Translations under genes and position numbers: made by a program
Source of the DNA: Patescibacteria group bacterium
GTDB taxonomy: Bacteria > Patescibacteriota > Patescibacteriia > UBA2591 > UBA6264
NCBI GenBank assembly: GCA_022572625.1
Contig: JACZVN010000025.1
Span: 1 to 6,567, forward strand
DNA: 6,567 bases
Reading direction: 5' to 3'
Shown: piece by piece, positions 1 to 6,566 of the stretch
Position numbering within the stretch: position 1 is the stretch's first letter
Layout of the letters: each line of letters begins with the position of its first letter
The notes under the pieces: model-generated
Databases searched by the model: none
What the model was told of the DNA's origin: nothing
The model's input: only the letters and a program-made list of their open reading frames with translations

Positions 1-1
1 T

Positions 2-1198
2 CTATTTACTGTTCTTGCAATTGGCGACGGGGAGCGTCATCAAAGAGTTTGCTTTTTAGTGGAAGCTGATACGCCTGGACTAACGGTTGGCAAGGAAGAA
101 AATAAAATGGGCATTGTTGGTTCATCAACCTGTTCCCTAATTATGAAAGATGTAAAAGTACCCAAGGAAAATCTCCTGGGAGAAATTGGAGGTGGGCTTC
201 ATATTATCCTCAATATCTTAAATCTGGGAAGATTAGAATTAAGCGCGATAACGGTTGGTGCAAGTAAACATCTCATCACCCAATCTATTAAATATGCCGT
301 AAAAAGAAAACAGTTTAACTCAAGGATTGCTGATTTTGGCCTGATTAAACAAAAATTAGCCCAGATGGTGGTCCAAACTTGGATGACTGAAAGCGCCGTT
401 TTTCGAACCACGAAATTAATGGAGGAAAAACTGGCTGCCGCTGACCCTGATCAACCGAAGGAGATTCTCAATGCTTTACGGGAATATGAAATCGAATGCG
501 CTCTTTTAAAAGTGGCCGGAAGCGAAAATCTTTCATCGGCCGCTGATAAAAACCTTCAAATTCATGGCGGCTATGGCTACATGAAAGACTATCCGGCCTG
601 GCGTTTCTACGTTGATGCCAAAATCAATGAAATTTTTGAGGGCACCAATGAAATCAATCGGCTGGCGGCCATTCTAACACTTTTAAAAAAAGCCGGTCAA
701 AACAAATTGCCCTTGGTTACGGTTATTCAGAATTTAGTCCAGCAGCTTGACGAAATCAGCTCGTTGGAAATAGGTGATCAGCCCCTGGCGTCACAAACGG
801 CTATTATTAATAACGCCAAAAAAATGTTTTTGTTTGCCGCCGGCATTACCTATCAAAAATTAGGACACGATAAGGAAAAATTAATGAGCGAACAGGAAAT
901 TTTAGGAAAAATGGCTGACATGATGCTCCGAATTCATCTGGCTGAAAGCGGTCTACTCAGGGCGCAACAAACCAGTGAAGAAATGCATGGCATAATTGTG
1001 ACCATCTACGCTCAGGAAACTATTTTAGAAATAGAAAAATTGGCCAAGGAAATTCTATCCTCACTTGAACAGGGTGATATGTTAAAATCATATCTCTCAC
1101 GTCTAAAGCGACTGACCCGGTACGATTTAGTTAATACCACCGCCCTAGGGAGAAAAATTGTTGACCAGTTAATTAAACAAGAAAAATATTTTCTATAA
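2..1198 (+). CDS. fadE: Acyl-CoA dehydrogenase, FadE/VLCAD-like, 5' end outside window
   Basis: This flavoenzyme oxidises acyl-CoA to trans-2-enoyl-CoA, the first step of beta-oxidation; family members pass electrons to electron-transfer flavoprotein. The frame is open from base 2, and the residues before the GTG at 59 already fit the family (LFTVLAIGDG...VCFLVE), so that GTG is not the start. About 398 residues are visible; Bacillus FadE has about 594, so roughly 200 N-terminal residues are missing. Visible motifs are VEADTPGLTVG, the KMGIVGSSTC stretch, IHGGYGYMKDYPAWRFYVDA, and FEGTNEINRL, whose Glu (codon 638-640) is the expected catalytic base. The last 170 or so residues form an extra helical region like that of VLCAD/ACAD9 and Bacillus FadE, which suggests long-chain substrates. 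The gene ends with TAA and is convergent with the thiolase gene. Family is very secure; chain length and the symbol are inference. Confidence 0.93.
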   Translation, partial: LFTVLAIGDGERHQRVCFLVEADTPGLTVGKEENKMGIVGSSTCSLIMKDVKVPKENLLGEIGGGLHIILNILNLGRLELSAITVGASKHLITQSIKYAVKRKQFNSRIADFGLIKQKLAQMVVQTWMTESAVFRTTKLMEEKLAAADPDQPKEILNALREYEIECALLKVAGSENLSSAADKNLQIHGGYGYMKDYPAWRFYVDAKINEIFEGTNEINRLAAILTLLKKAGQNKLPLVTVIQNLVQQLDEISSLEIGDQPLASQTAIINNAKKMFLFAAGITYQKLGHDKEKLMSEQEILGKMADMMLRIHLAESGLLRAQQTSEEMHGIIVTIYAQETILEIEKLAKEILSSLEQGDMLKSYLSRLKRLTRYDLVNTTALGRKIVDQLIKQEKYFL

Positions 1199-1205
1199 TA
1201 AAAAT

Positions 1206-1243
1206 ATGTCCTCCGATATCATTCGGAGGACATTTTATTTTTT
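1206..1243. terminator. Intrinsic terminator, probably bidirectional, between fadE and fadA
   Basis: A perfect 11-bp stem (1206-1216 with 1223-1233, ATGTCCTCCGA) closes a 6-base loop. On the plus strand it is followed by TTTATTTTTT (1234-1243), starting 8 bases after the fadE stop. Read on the minus strand, the stem is followed by ATTTTTATTA (1205 down to 1196), so the same hairpin can end the thiolase transcript coming the other way. It is the only strong hairpin in the 62-base gap between the two convergent genes. Confidence 0.88.
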
Positions 1244-1260
1244 AAAAAAAGAACATTTTT

Positions 1261-2484
1261 TTAATAAAGAAGTTTGAAGATTGCCGCGGCTCCCATACCG
1301 CCGCCAATACACATGGAAACCATCACGTATTGACTCTTTCTTCTTCGGCCTTCATTAATCGCTTTAATGGTTAGATAGGCTCCAGTACATCCCATGGGAT
1401 GTCCGAGGGCAATGGCTCCACCATTAACATTTAGTTTTTCCAAAGGCATTTCTATGCCTTTTTCTATTTTCAAGCGTTTAATGACCGAAATGGTCTGGGA
1501 AGCAAAAGCTTCATTTAACTCAATTAAATCTATATCGTTCATGGTTAGTTCAGCACTTTCCAAAGCTTTGGGAATCGCTTCAACTGGCGCCATTCCCATT
1601 ATCTCTGGTGGAACTCCAACCACTTCATAGGAAACTAAGTGAGCCAGTGGTTCTAATTGAGCATAATCTGCTTCTTTGGTATTCATGATCATTACGGCCG
1701 CTGCGCCATCACTCATTTGTGAAGAATTTCCAGCCGTGACTGTTCCGTTGGTTTTGAAGACTGGTTTCAATTTTGCCAAGGCTTCTAAACTTGTTTCTCT
1801 TCTTGGACATTCGTCAACCATGGCCTTAATTTCCTGAACAACTTTTTGGTCATTGATAATATTAGTTTCGGTGCTGAGATAGGGTAGAATTTCATCTGTA
1901 AATAGATCTTGATCTAAAGCTCTAATCGCTTTTTGGTGGCTTGAGAGGGAAAATTCATCCTGCTCTTCCCGGGTATTATTATCCTGTTCAGCCAATAACT
2001 CAGCCGTTAGACCCATTGATAAATAACTCTTAGGCCGATCATCAATGAGACTGGGATTGGGAGCAATTCTAACTCCGCCCATTGGGATCATCGACATGCT
2101 TTCAAGTCCACCAGCAATAACGACATTTTTAAATCCCATCGCAATATACATCATTTCGTCAACAATGGCTTGTAGTCCGGAAGAACAAAAACGATTAATC
2201 GTAATGCCCGGCGTACTCATGGCTAAATTAGACGCCAGAACAGCAATTCTAGCTGGCTGCATCCCTTGTTCTCCTTCAGGAAAAGAGCATCCCATCCTAA
2301 CTTCATCAATCACTATCGGATCCACATCAAGACCGGTCTTATCTATTAATCCATTAATAACATGAACGGCTAAATCATCAGGTCTGACATTTTTGAAAAA
2401 GCCCTTTTTGGCTCGGCCAATTGCCGTGCGACATCCGCTGACAATGACCACTTTTTTCAACAACTTTTTCTGTGTCTTAGTCAT
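1261..2484 (-). CDS. fadA: Acetyl-CoA acyltransferase (3-ketoacyl-CoA thiolase)
   Basis: This thiolase cleaves 3-ketoacyl-CoA with CoA to acetyl-CoA and a shortened acyl-CoA, the last step of beta-oxidation in the cytoplasm. At 407 residues it is slightly longer than the usual 390 because of a lysine-rich N-terminus. All active-site blocks are intact: nucleophile Cys100 (NRFCSSGLQAI), Asn324 in NEAFA, His362 in GHPMGCTGAY, and Cys392 in CIGGGMGAA. The ATG is firm: an AAGGAG lies 6 bases upstream, and the frame has a stop at 2503-2505 with no other start between. It is the second gene of a two-gene unit, 10 bases behind fadN, whose stop lies in this gene's ribosome binding site. A biosynthetic acetoacetyl-CoA thiolase is the alternative from sequence alone; pairing with FadN and a nearby acyl-CoA dehydrogenase argues for the degradative role. 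Confidence 0.93.
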   Translation of the reverse strand: MTKTQKKLLKKVVIVSGCRTAIGRAKKGFFKNVRPDDLAVHVINGLIDKTGLDVDPIVIDEVRMGCSFPEGEQGMQPARIAVLASNLAMSTPGITINRFCSSGLQAIVDEMMYIAMGFKNVVIAGGLESMSMIPMGGVRIAPNPSLIDDRPKSYLSMGLTAELLAEQDNNTREEQDEFSLSSHQKAIRALDQDLFTDEILPYLSTETNIINDQKVVQEIKAMVDECPRRETSLEALAKLKPVFKTNGTVTAGNSSQMSDGAAAVMIMNTKEADYAQLEPLAHLVSYEVVGVPPEIMGMAPVEAIPKALESAELTMNDIDLIELNEAFASQTISVIKRLKIEKGIEMPLEKLNVNGGAIALGHPMGCTGAYLTIKAINEGRRRKSQYVMVSMCIGGGMGAAAIFKLLY

Positions 2485-2490
2485 TGTTTT

Positions 2491-2496
2491 CTCCTT
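2491..2496 (-). promoter_or_regulatory. fadA ribosome binding site overlapping the fadN stop codon
   Basis: Read on the minus strand, AAGGAG is followed by six bases (AAAACA) and the thiolase ATG. The stop codon TAA of fadN (2495-2497) shares its two final A bases with this site. Ribosomes ending fadN therefore sit on the fadA initiation site, which suggests translational coupling and matched output of the two proteins. Confidence 0.8.
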
Positions 2497-4945
2497 AATT
2501 CCTTAAAGGTTTACCGGTTTTAAGAGTATGCGCAATCCGTTCCTGGGTCTTTGGTTGTTGACATAGAAATAGAAAGGCTTTTTTTTCTTGGTCAAGTAAA
2601 TACTGTTCAGAAACTTTAGTTACTTCACTAAGATTTCCACCGGTGAAAATTTCGACCAATTGGCTAGCAATTAATCCATCATGCTTGCTAATCTGGCCGG
2701 CCTTTTGCCAAAGGAAAAGACCTAACTTAAGAGCGTTGTAAACACGCTGACCATAAAGCGTAACTGATTGAGGCTTGGGCGGTTGATAGTTTCTAGCCAA
2801 GGTGATAACCAGGTTTTTCGCCTCAGTAATCAAATGACTTTTATTCATCACCACCACGTCATTGGGCCTCAAATAGCCAAGCTTTTTTGCTTCAAAGGCA
2901 GAAGTGGATACTTTAGCCATACCGATTGTTTCCAAAGCTCGTTGGATAAACGGCAGGGGTTCAATTTCTGGGCTGCCAGGTGTGGTTTCTGGCATCAGAG
3001 TCAAATTCCTGATTAACATTTCTTTGGTTCCGCCGGCAGCCGGAACAATTCCAACGCCAACTTCTACTAATCCAATGTATGTTTCCAAAGCAGCGCAAAC
3101 CACATCAGCATGGAGACAAACTTCGCAGGCGCCACCAAAAGTATATCCATGGGGGGCGGCTACAACTGGTTTAGGCAGATATTTAAAGCCCATATTCACA
3201 TCCTGAAATGATTTAATCAGCAACTCAAGCTCATCAAACTCGTCATTTAAAATACACTCTTTAACTAAATCTAGATTAGCACCGACTGAAAAATTTTCAC
3301 CCTGATTACCAATAACCAGGCCTTTCCAATCTTTATTTTCCTTGACCTCGTTTAAAGCTGTCTTCATCATTGAGATCGCACCTGAGCCAAGAGCGTTCAT
3401 TTTAGAATGAAACTCCAAACACAGCACGCCATCTGAAAGATCAATCAAACTGGCCTCGTTATTTTCTGTAACTACTCGGCCCTGATCTTTAAGATCTTTT
3501 AAAATAATTATTTCTGATGGTTGAGTGACCGGGGTTAAAGCTTTAGATTTAGAATTAAAGAAATGTGTTACTCCTTGATCTTGATATCGCCGGTAGAATG
3601 ATTTATCCTTAGATGATAATACTTTCTCAACGATAGGAGGAACTGACTGTCCGGTTTTTTCCAGGACTTTTACCACTGATTCAACTCCCAGTGCATCCCA
3701 GGTTTCAAACGGTCCTAACTCCCATAAAAATCCATTTTTGAGAGCTGTATCCACGGCTACGATATTATTATCGGCTATTTCTTCAACATGCTCAGCTGCG
3801 TGAACCAAAGTGTAGAGAAGGGTTTTACGAAGAAACTCACCTACTCGATCTTTAGCATTGAATAAAAATCTAAGCCGTTCCGCCGTATCAGAAATATTTT
3901 TTCCTTGATTAATTGATTCAAATTTAGTTTTTTCTTTGAGATGATATGACAGATCTTTATGATTGATGGCCAATATTTGACGATTTCCATCTTTATCTCT
4001 GGATTTTTTATAAAATCCTTGACCAGCTTTTTGTCCTAACCATCCTTTCTCAACCATGGTAGTAATAAATTCAGGAATAACTAAAATATCCTGATAATCT
4101 TCTGACGGCAAAACTTGATTAAAATAATTCACTACATCTGTAAAGATATTAAGACCGACTAAATCTAATGTGCGGAAAGTAGCGCTTTTAGGCCAGCCAA
4201 TGGCTTTACCAGTTATGGCGTCAACTTCTTCAATCGAATATCCATCAGTCAACATGACTTGAATAGCCTTCATCACACTGGGAATGGCCAAACGATTGGC
4301 AATAAACCCGGGTGTATCCTTAGCAAAGACCACGGTCTTGCCAAGTCGACGACGGCAAAAATCGCTCATGCCATTTAAGACTTCAAGGCTGGTTTCAGCC
4401 GCGGGAATAATTTCCAGTAAAGGTAAATATCGAGGGGGATTGAAAAAGTGAGTACCTAAAAAATGTTTTTTAAACTCGTCGGGCAATCCTTGAGATAAAG
4501 CATCCAAAGAAATACCTGAGGTATTAGAACTCACTATAGTTCCGGGCTGGCGGACTTCAGCTACTTGCTGGAATAGACTTCGTTTGATATCCTCTTTTTC
4601 AACCACTGCTTCGATAATCCAGTCGACTTCACTGAGACGAGCAAGATCATCACTCCATTCAACATCTTTCAAATTTTCTCGACTGCTGCTAAAACTTCCG
4701 ATTTCAATTGAGTTAATGAATTCGGGTAGAGCAAAAGCGGCTGGTTTAAGAGATTTAACTAGATCTAAACCTTTAAGAGTCAGATGATTTCGATTTTCTG
4801 TTTTCTCTAATTCTTTTTGACTAAACATCCAGTCAGGAATAACGTCTAGGAGAATAACTTTATATCCAGCATTAACTAAATGGGCCGCAATCTGAGCGCC
4901 CATAATGCCGGCACCTAAAACACCGACTTTTCTAATTTCTCTCAT
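2495..4945 (-). CDS. fadN: 3-hydroxyacyl-CoA dehydrogenase / enoyl-CoA hydratase, FadN type
   Basis: This bifunctional enzyme hydrates trans-2-enoyl-CoA and oxidises the L-3-hydroxyacyl-CoA with NAD, beta-oxidation steps 2 and 3. Of 816 residues, about 1-310 are the dehydrogenase: GAGIMG at 11-16, Asp34 as the likely NAD ribose ligand, SSNTSG at 139-144, catalytic His166 in GTHFFNP, Glu178, and KAGQGFYKK at 306-314. Residues 365-425 resemble the second C-terminal dehydrogenase repeat (GFLWELGPFETWDALG). About 490-690 is the crotonase-fold hydratase, with oxyanion-hole stretches near Gly555-Ala556 and Gly604-Gly605, and both catalytic glutamates (Glu608, Glu628). Domain order and the C-terminal GKPLRN match Bacillus FadN (about 789 residues), the reverse of E. 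coli FadB. An in-frame TAA at 4949-4951 makes the chosen ATG the first possible start. First gene of the fadNA unit; both activities look intact. Confidence 0.95.
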   Translation of the reverse strand: MREIRKVGVLGAGIMGAQIAAHLVNAGYKVILLDVIPDWMFSQKELEKTENRNHLTLKGLDLVKSLKPAAFALPEFINSIEIGSFSSSRENLKDVEWSDDLARLSEVDWIIEAVVEKEDIKRSLFQQVAEVRQPGTIVSSNTSGISLDALSQGLPDEFKKHFLGTHFFNPPRYLPLLEIIPAAETSLEVLNGMSDFCRRRLGKTVVFAKDTPGFIANRLAIPSVMKAIQVMLTDGYSIEEVDAITGKAIGWPKSATFRTLDLVGLNIFTDVVNYFNQVLPSEDYQDILVIPEFITTMVEKGWLGQKAGQGFYKKSRDKDGNRQILAINHKDLSYHLKEKTKFESINQGKNISDTAERLRFLFNAKDRVGEFLRKTLLYTLVHAAEHVEEIADNNIVAVDTALKNGFLWELGPFETWDALGVESVVKVLEKTGQSVPPIVEKVLSSKDKSFYRRYQDQGVTHFFNSKSKALTPVTQPSEIIILKDLKDQGRVVTENNEASLIDLSDGVLCLEFHSKMNALGSGAISMMKTALNEVKENKDWKGLVIGNQGENFSVGANLDLVKECILNDEFDELELLIKSFQDVNMGFKYLPKPVVAAPHGYTFGGACEVCLHADVVCAALETYIGLVEVGVGIVPAAGGTKEMLIRNLTLMPETTPGSPEIEPLPFIQRALETIGMAKVSTSAFEAKKLGYLRPNDVVVMNKSHLITEAKNLVITLARNYQPPKPQSVTLYGQRVYNALKLGLFLWQKAGQISKHDGLIASQLVEIFTGGNLSEVTKVSEQYLLDQEKKAFLFLCQQPKTQERIAHTLKTGKPLRN

Positions 4946-4951
4946 TTCTTA

Positions 4952-4957
4952 CTCCTT
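4952..4957 (-). promoter_or_regulatory. fadN ribosome binding site
   Basis: AAGGAG on the minus strand, preceded by an A run and followed by a 6-base spacer (TAAGAA) to ATG. Sequence and spacing are the same as at fadA. The spacer contains an in-frame stop codon, so this site fixes the fadN start. Confidence 0.8.
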
Positions 4958-4973
4958 TTTTAAAGAACACAAC

Positions 4974-5009
4974 TCTCTTTTATTTAGCTGGAATTAGCAA
5001 ATAAAGAGA
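4974..5009 (-). promoter_or_regulatory. Imperfect palindrome at start of the fadNA leader (operator or 5' hairpin)
   Basis: The arms TCTCTTTATTT and AAATAAAAGAGA (minus-strand order) pair across a centre containing GCT...AGC, with one extra base in the outer stem and one near the inner stem. The element begins just downstream of the predicted transcription start and ends about 28 bases before the fadN ATG. It has no following U run, so it is not a terminator. Its position suits a repressor operator or a stabilising 5' mRNA hairpin. It does not resemble the Bacillus FadR box as I recall it. The palindrome is seen directly; the role is inference. Confidence 0.45.
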
Positions 5010-5019
5010 CTACTTAAAT

Positions 5020-5047
5020 AGTGTAACAATTGAGGCTATTTTGTCAA
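5020..5047 (-). promoter_or_regulatory. Predicted sigma70-type promoter of fadN-fadA
   Basis: On the minus strand there is a perfect -35 TTGACA (5047 down to 5042), a 16-base spacer, and a -10 TACACT (5025 down to 5020) preceded by TGT, giving the extended -10 form TGnTACACT. Transcription would start near 5012-5014, leaving a leader of about 68 bases before fadN. It lies between the likely terminator of the upstream gene and the fadN ribosome binding site, as expected for an independent fadNA promoter. Confidence 0.65.
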
Positions 5048-5060
5048 GTTATTAAATTTT

Positions 5061-5091
5061 AAAAAATCTTACCGCTTATTTATAACGATAA
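5061..5091 (-). terminator. Likely intrinsic terminator behind the VIT1-family gene
   Basis: On the minus strand, TTATCG (5091-5086) pairs with CGGTAA (5074-5069), including one G-U pair. An inner TTA/TAA stem extends the hairpin past a bulged G. Two bases later comes TTTTTT (5066-5061). It lies 34 bases behind the stop codon of the transporter gene and ahead of the fadNA promoter. The stem is AT-rich and only moderately stable, so confidence is limited. Confidence 0.5.
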
Positions 5092-5125
5092 AAATTTTTT
5101 ATTAATCAGAATAATTTTTTAATAT

Positions 5126-5905
5126 TTATATATTTAAAAATTTTCTAACTAAAAAACCAATAATAAAAGTTAAACTAGCAATTGAAAGACTAATTAAAGC
5201 CATTTCTAAAAACCTTTTCTTAAATGATACTTCTTTAACGATCGAAGTATAAAAAGTAAAAATAAAAATAATCACCACCGCATTAAAAACAGTAAATCCT
5301 AAACTAAAATATAGATTAGTGAAAAGGAAGTAAGGAAAAATAAGAAACAAAACAGTTAGAATATATGCTAAACCAGTATAAAGTGAAGCCTTAAGTGGAT
5401 TTTTTTTACTTTGTTCTGATTTAATTGATAAATATTCAGAAGCGGCCATTGATAAAGAAGCGGCAATACCAGTAATTAGACCAGCTAAGGCAATTAGTTG
5501 AGTATTTTGTAAAATAAATGTTAAACCAGCTAAGGCTCCGGTTAGTTCTACTAAAGCATCATTTAACCCTAGAACTATTGAACCAACATATTTTAATTTA
5601 TCCTCCTCTATCATATTAATTAACTCATGTTCATGTCGAACCTCATCTTCGACAAAACTCTTAGCATTGGGAAAATAGGAAAAAATTTCTTTATACATTT
5701 CTTGAGATCGCTTTTCGCCTCCTTCCATTAATTTGATGCCAAAGGTAATACCTAAAATTTTAGAAATTAAAAAATAACGCCAAATTTTAAATTGGTCAGA
5801 TTTTATTTTCTGGCCAGTTATTTTCTGCCAAAAATTATAGTGAATTAATTCGTCACGAGAAATATGTTCAAGTATCTCTTTATTATTTTTATTTTTAGAA
5901 AAAGA
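5126..5905 (-). CDS. Ferritin-like/VIT1 family Fe2+/Mn2+ transporter (MbfA-like), 5'-truncated
   Basis: Family members move Fe2+ or Mn2+ across the membrane; those with a ferritin-like front domain include the iron exporter MbfA. The open frame holds 259 residues, numbered here from the codon after the upstream stop. Residues 1-100 are ferritin-like: Glu19 and His22 (ExxH), Glu61/Glu64, and Glu88 with His91 (ExxH). Residues 101-259 are the VIT1 part with GLNDALVELTG, MAASEYLS and five hydrophobic segments (about 108-131, 136-156, 172-194, 198-220, 235-253). The frame opens directly behind TAA 5906-5908, and the first 59 codons contain no ATG, GTG, TTG or CTG. The first helix with its metal-binding Glu, about 35 residues by recollection of the family, is absent. 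The first ATG (5726-5728) lies inside the domain and lacks an upstream ribosome binding site. Family is secure; a working gene is doubtful, and a pseudogene or sequence error is possible. Confidence 0.82.
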   Translation of the reverse strand, partial: SFSKNKNNKEILEHISRDELIHYNFWQKITGQKIKSDQFKIWRYFLISKILGITFGIKLMEGGEKRSQEMYKEIFSYFPNAKSFVEDEVRHEHELINMIEEDKLKYVGSIVLGLNDALVELTGALAGLTFILQNTQLIALAGLITGIAASLSMAASEYLSIKSEQSKKNPLKASLYTGLAYILTVLFLIFPYFLFTNLYFSLGFTVFNAVVIIFIFTFYTSIVKEVSFKKRFLEMALISLSIASLTFIIGFLVRKFLNI

Positions 5906-5913
5906 TTAATATT

Positions 5914-6552
5914 TTAGATATTGCCATCTACTTCTTCATTTAATCTATTAAAGAACTCAATCATAAAATTATGTCTTTCTTCTGCAATCTTTTTTCCTTC
6001 TTCTGTTAGCATCCTGTCTTTAACTTTTTTAAGTTTGACCATAAATTCTCTAAAAGCAGTATCTTCTTCAGTGTACTCCTCGTTTTTTTCTATATCTACT
6101 TCTTTATTATGTAATTTTGCACCATTCGCACCAGCAAAGATAAATGCTCTTCCAATACCTATTGCCCCAATAGCATCTAATTTATCTGCGTCAAATAGAA
6201 TTTGCGCTTCTTTTGTTTTTGGTTCATTTTCTGTTCTGTATCTGTGTGAAATAATGCAATCTTGAATATGTTTTATTTTATCAGCTGAAAATTCAAGCTC
6301 TTTTAGAATTGGCACAGCCATTTTAGAACTTAAGATTGCATGATCAGTTTTCCCAGTATGATCATTATCTTCTTTAACTCTTGCAATGTCATGCAATAAT
6401 ACAGATGCTTTTAAAACATCTAAATCAATATCCTCATCTTTAGCAAGCTGTAAAGAGAGATTATATACTCTCATTACATGATCCATATTATGAGCAGAAC
6501 AGGAAAGTTCTTTTTCAACCGCTTCTTTTATTTTTTGAAATTTTTGATCCAT
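5914..6552 (-). CDS. HD-domain phosphohydrolase, YedJ/YpgQ-like
   Basis: A soluble metal-dependent phosphohydrolase of 212 residues, close to the family's usual 205-231. Metal-binding residues are in place: His25 in AHNMDH, His54-Asp55 in LLHDIAR, His71, His103 in ISHRYR, and Asp121/Asp123 in LFDADKLDAIGAIGIGRAF. The tail (VKLKKVKDRMLTEEGKK, then FMIEFFNRLNEE) matches the end of E. coli YedJ, so the C-terminus looks complete. Bacillus YpgQ is reported to hydrolyse nucleoside triphosphates to monophosphate and pyrophosphate; the substrate here is unknown. The start is fixed by an AAGGGTGA site and an in-frame TGA at 6559-6561 just upstream. Its stop lies 8 bases before the first codon of the transporter frame, on the same strand. 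I see no functional link between the two. No promoter is visible because the window ends. Confidence 0.88.
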   Translation of the reverse strand: MDQKFQKIKEAVEKELSCSAHNMDHVMRVYNLSLQLAKDEDIDLDVLKASVLLHDIARVKEDNDHTGKTDHAILSSKMAVPILKELEFSADKIKHIQDCIISHRYRTENEPKTKEAQILFDADKLDAIGAIGIGRAFIFAGANGAKLHNKEVDIEKNEEYTEEDTAFREFMVKLKKVKDRMLTEEGKKIAEERHNFMIEFFNRLNEEVDGNI

Positions 6553-6558
6553 ATTAAG

Positions 6559-6566
6559 TCACCCTT
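6559..6566 (-). promoter_or_regulatory. Ribosome binding site of the HD-domain gene
   Basis: AAGGGTGA on the minus strand, with a 6-base spacer (CTTAAT) to ATG. It is a weaker match to the anti-Shine-Dalgarno sequence than the AAGGAG of the fad genes, but the spacing is right, and an in-frame stop within it leaves no earlier start. Confidence 0.6.

Noticed and set aside
59..61. GTG as the start of the acyl-CoA dehydrogenase gene
   Set aside because: The frame is open to the window edge, and the 19 residues before it fit the family, so the gene begins outside the window.
1394..1630. Open frames antisense to the thiolase, fadN, fadE and HD genes (also 199-411, 2045-2365, 2768-3206, 4584-4787, 5921-6265)
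   Set aside because: Their translations show no recognisable domain and they lie wholly inside strongly conserved genes on the other strand, so they are shadows.
4974..5009. The leader palindrome as a terminator or attenuator
   Set aside because: No U run follows it on the minus strand, and no competing hairpin or leader peptide is visible.
5014..5019. TATTTA as an alternative -10 for the fadNA promoter
   Set aside because: It would need a 21-base spacer from TTGACA; TACACT with a TG extension and a 16-base spacer fits better.
5726..5728. ATG as the true start of the VIT1-family gene
   Set aside because: It lies in the middle of a ferritin-like helix, has no ribosome binding site upstream (the GGAGG nearby is downstream, inside the coding sequence), and 59 conserved-looking codons precede it in frame.
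5906..5934. A missing N-terminus of the transporter in another frame, including an ATG at the end of the HD gene
   Set aside because: That ATG gives only ten residues before a stop and nothing like ferritin helix 1; the region is explained by the end of the HD gene.
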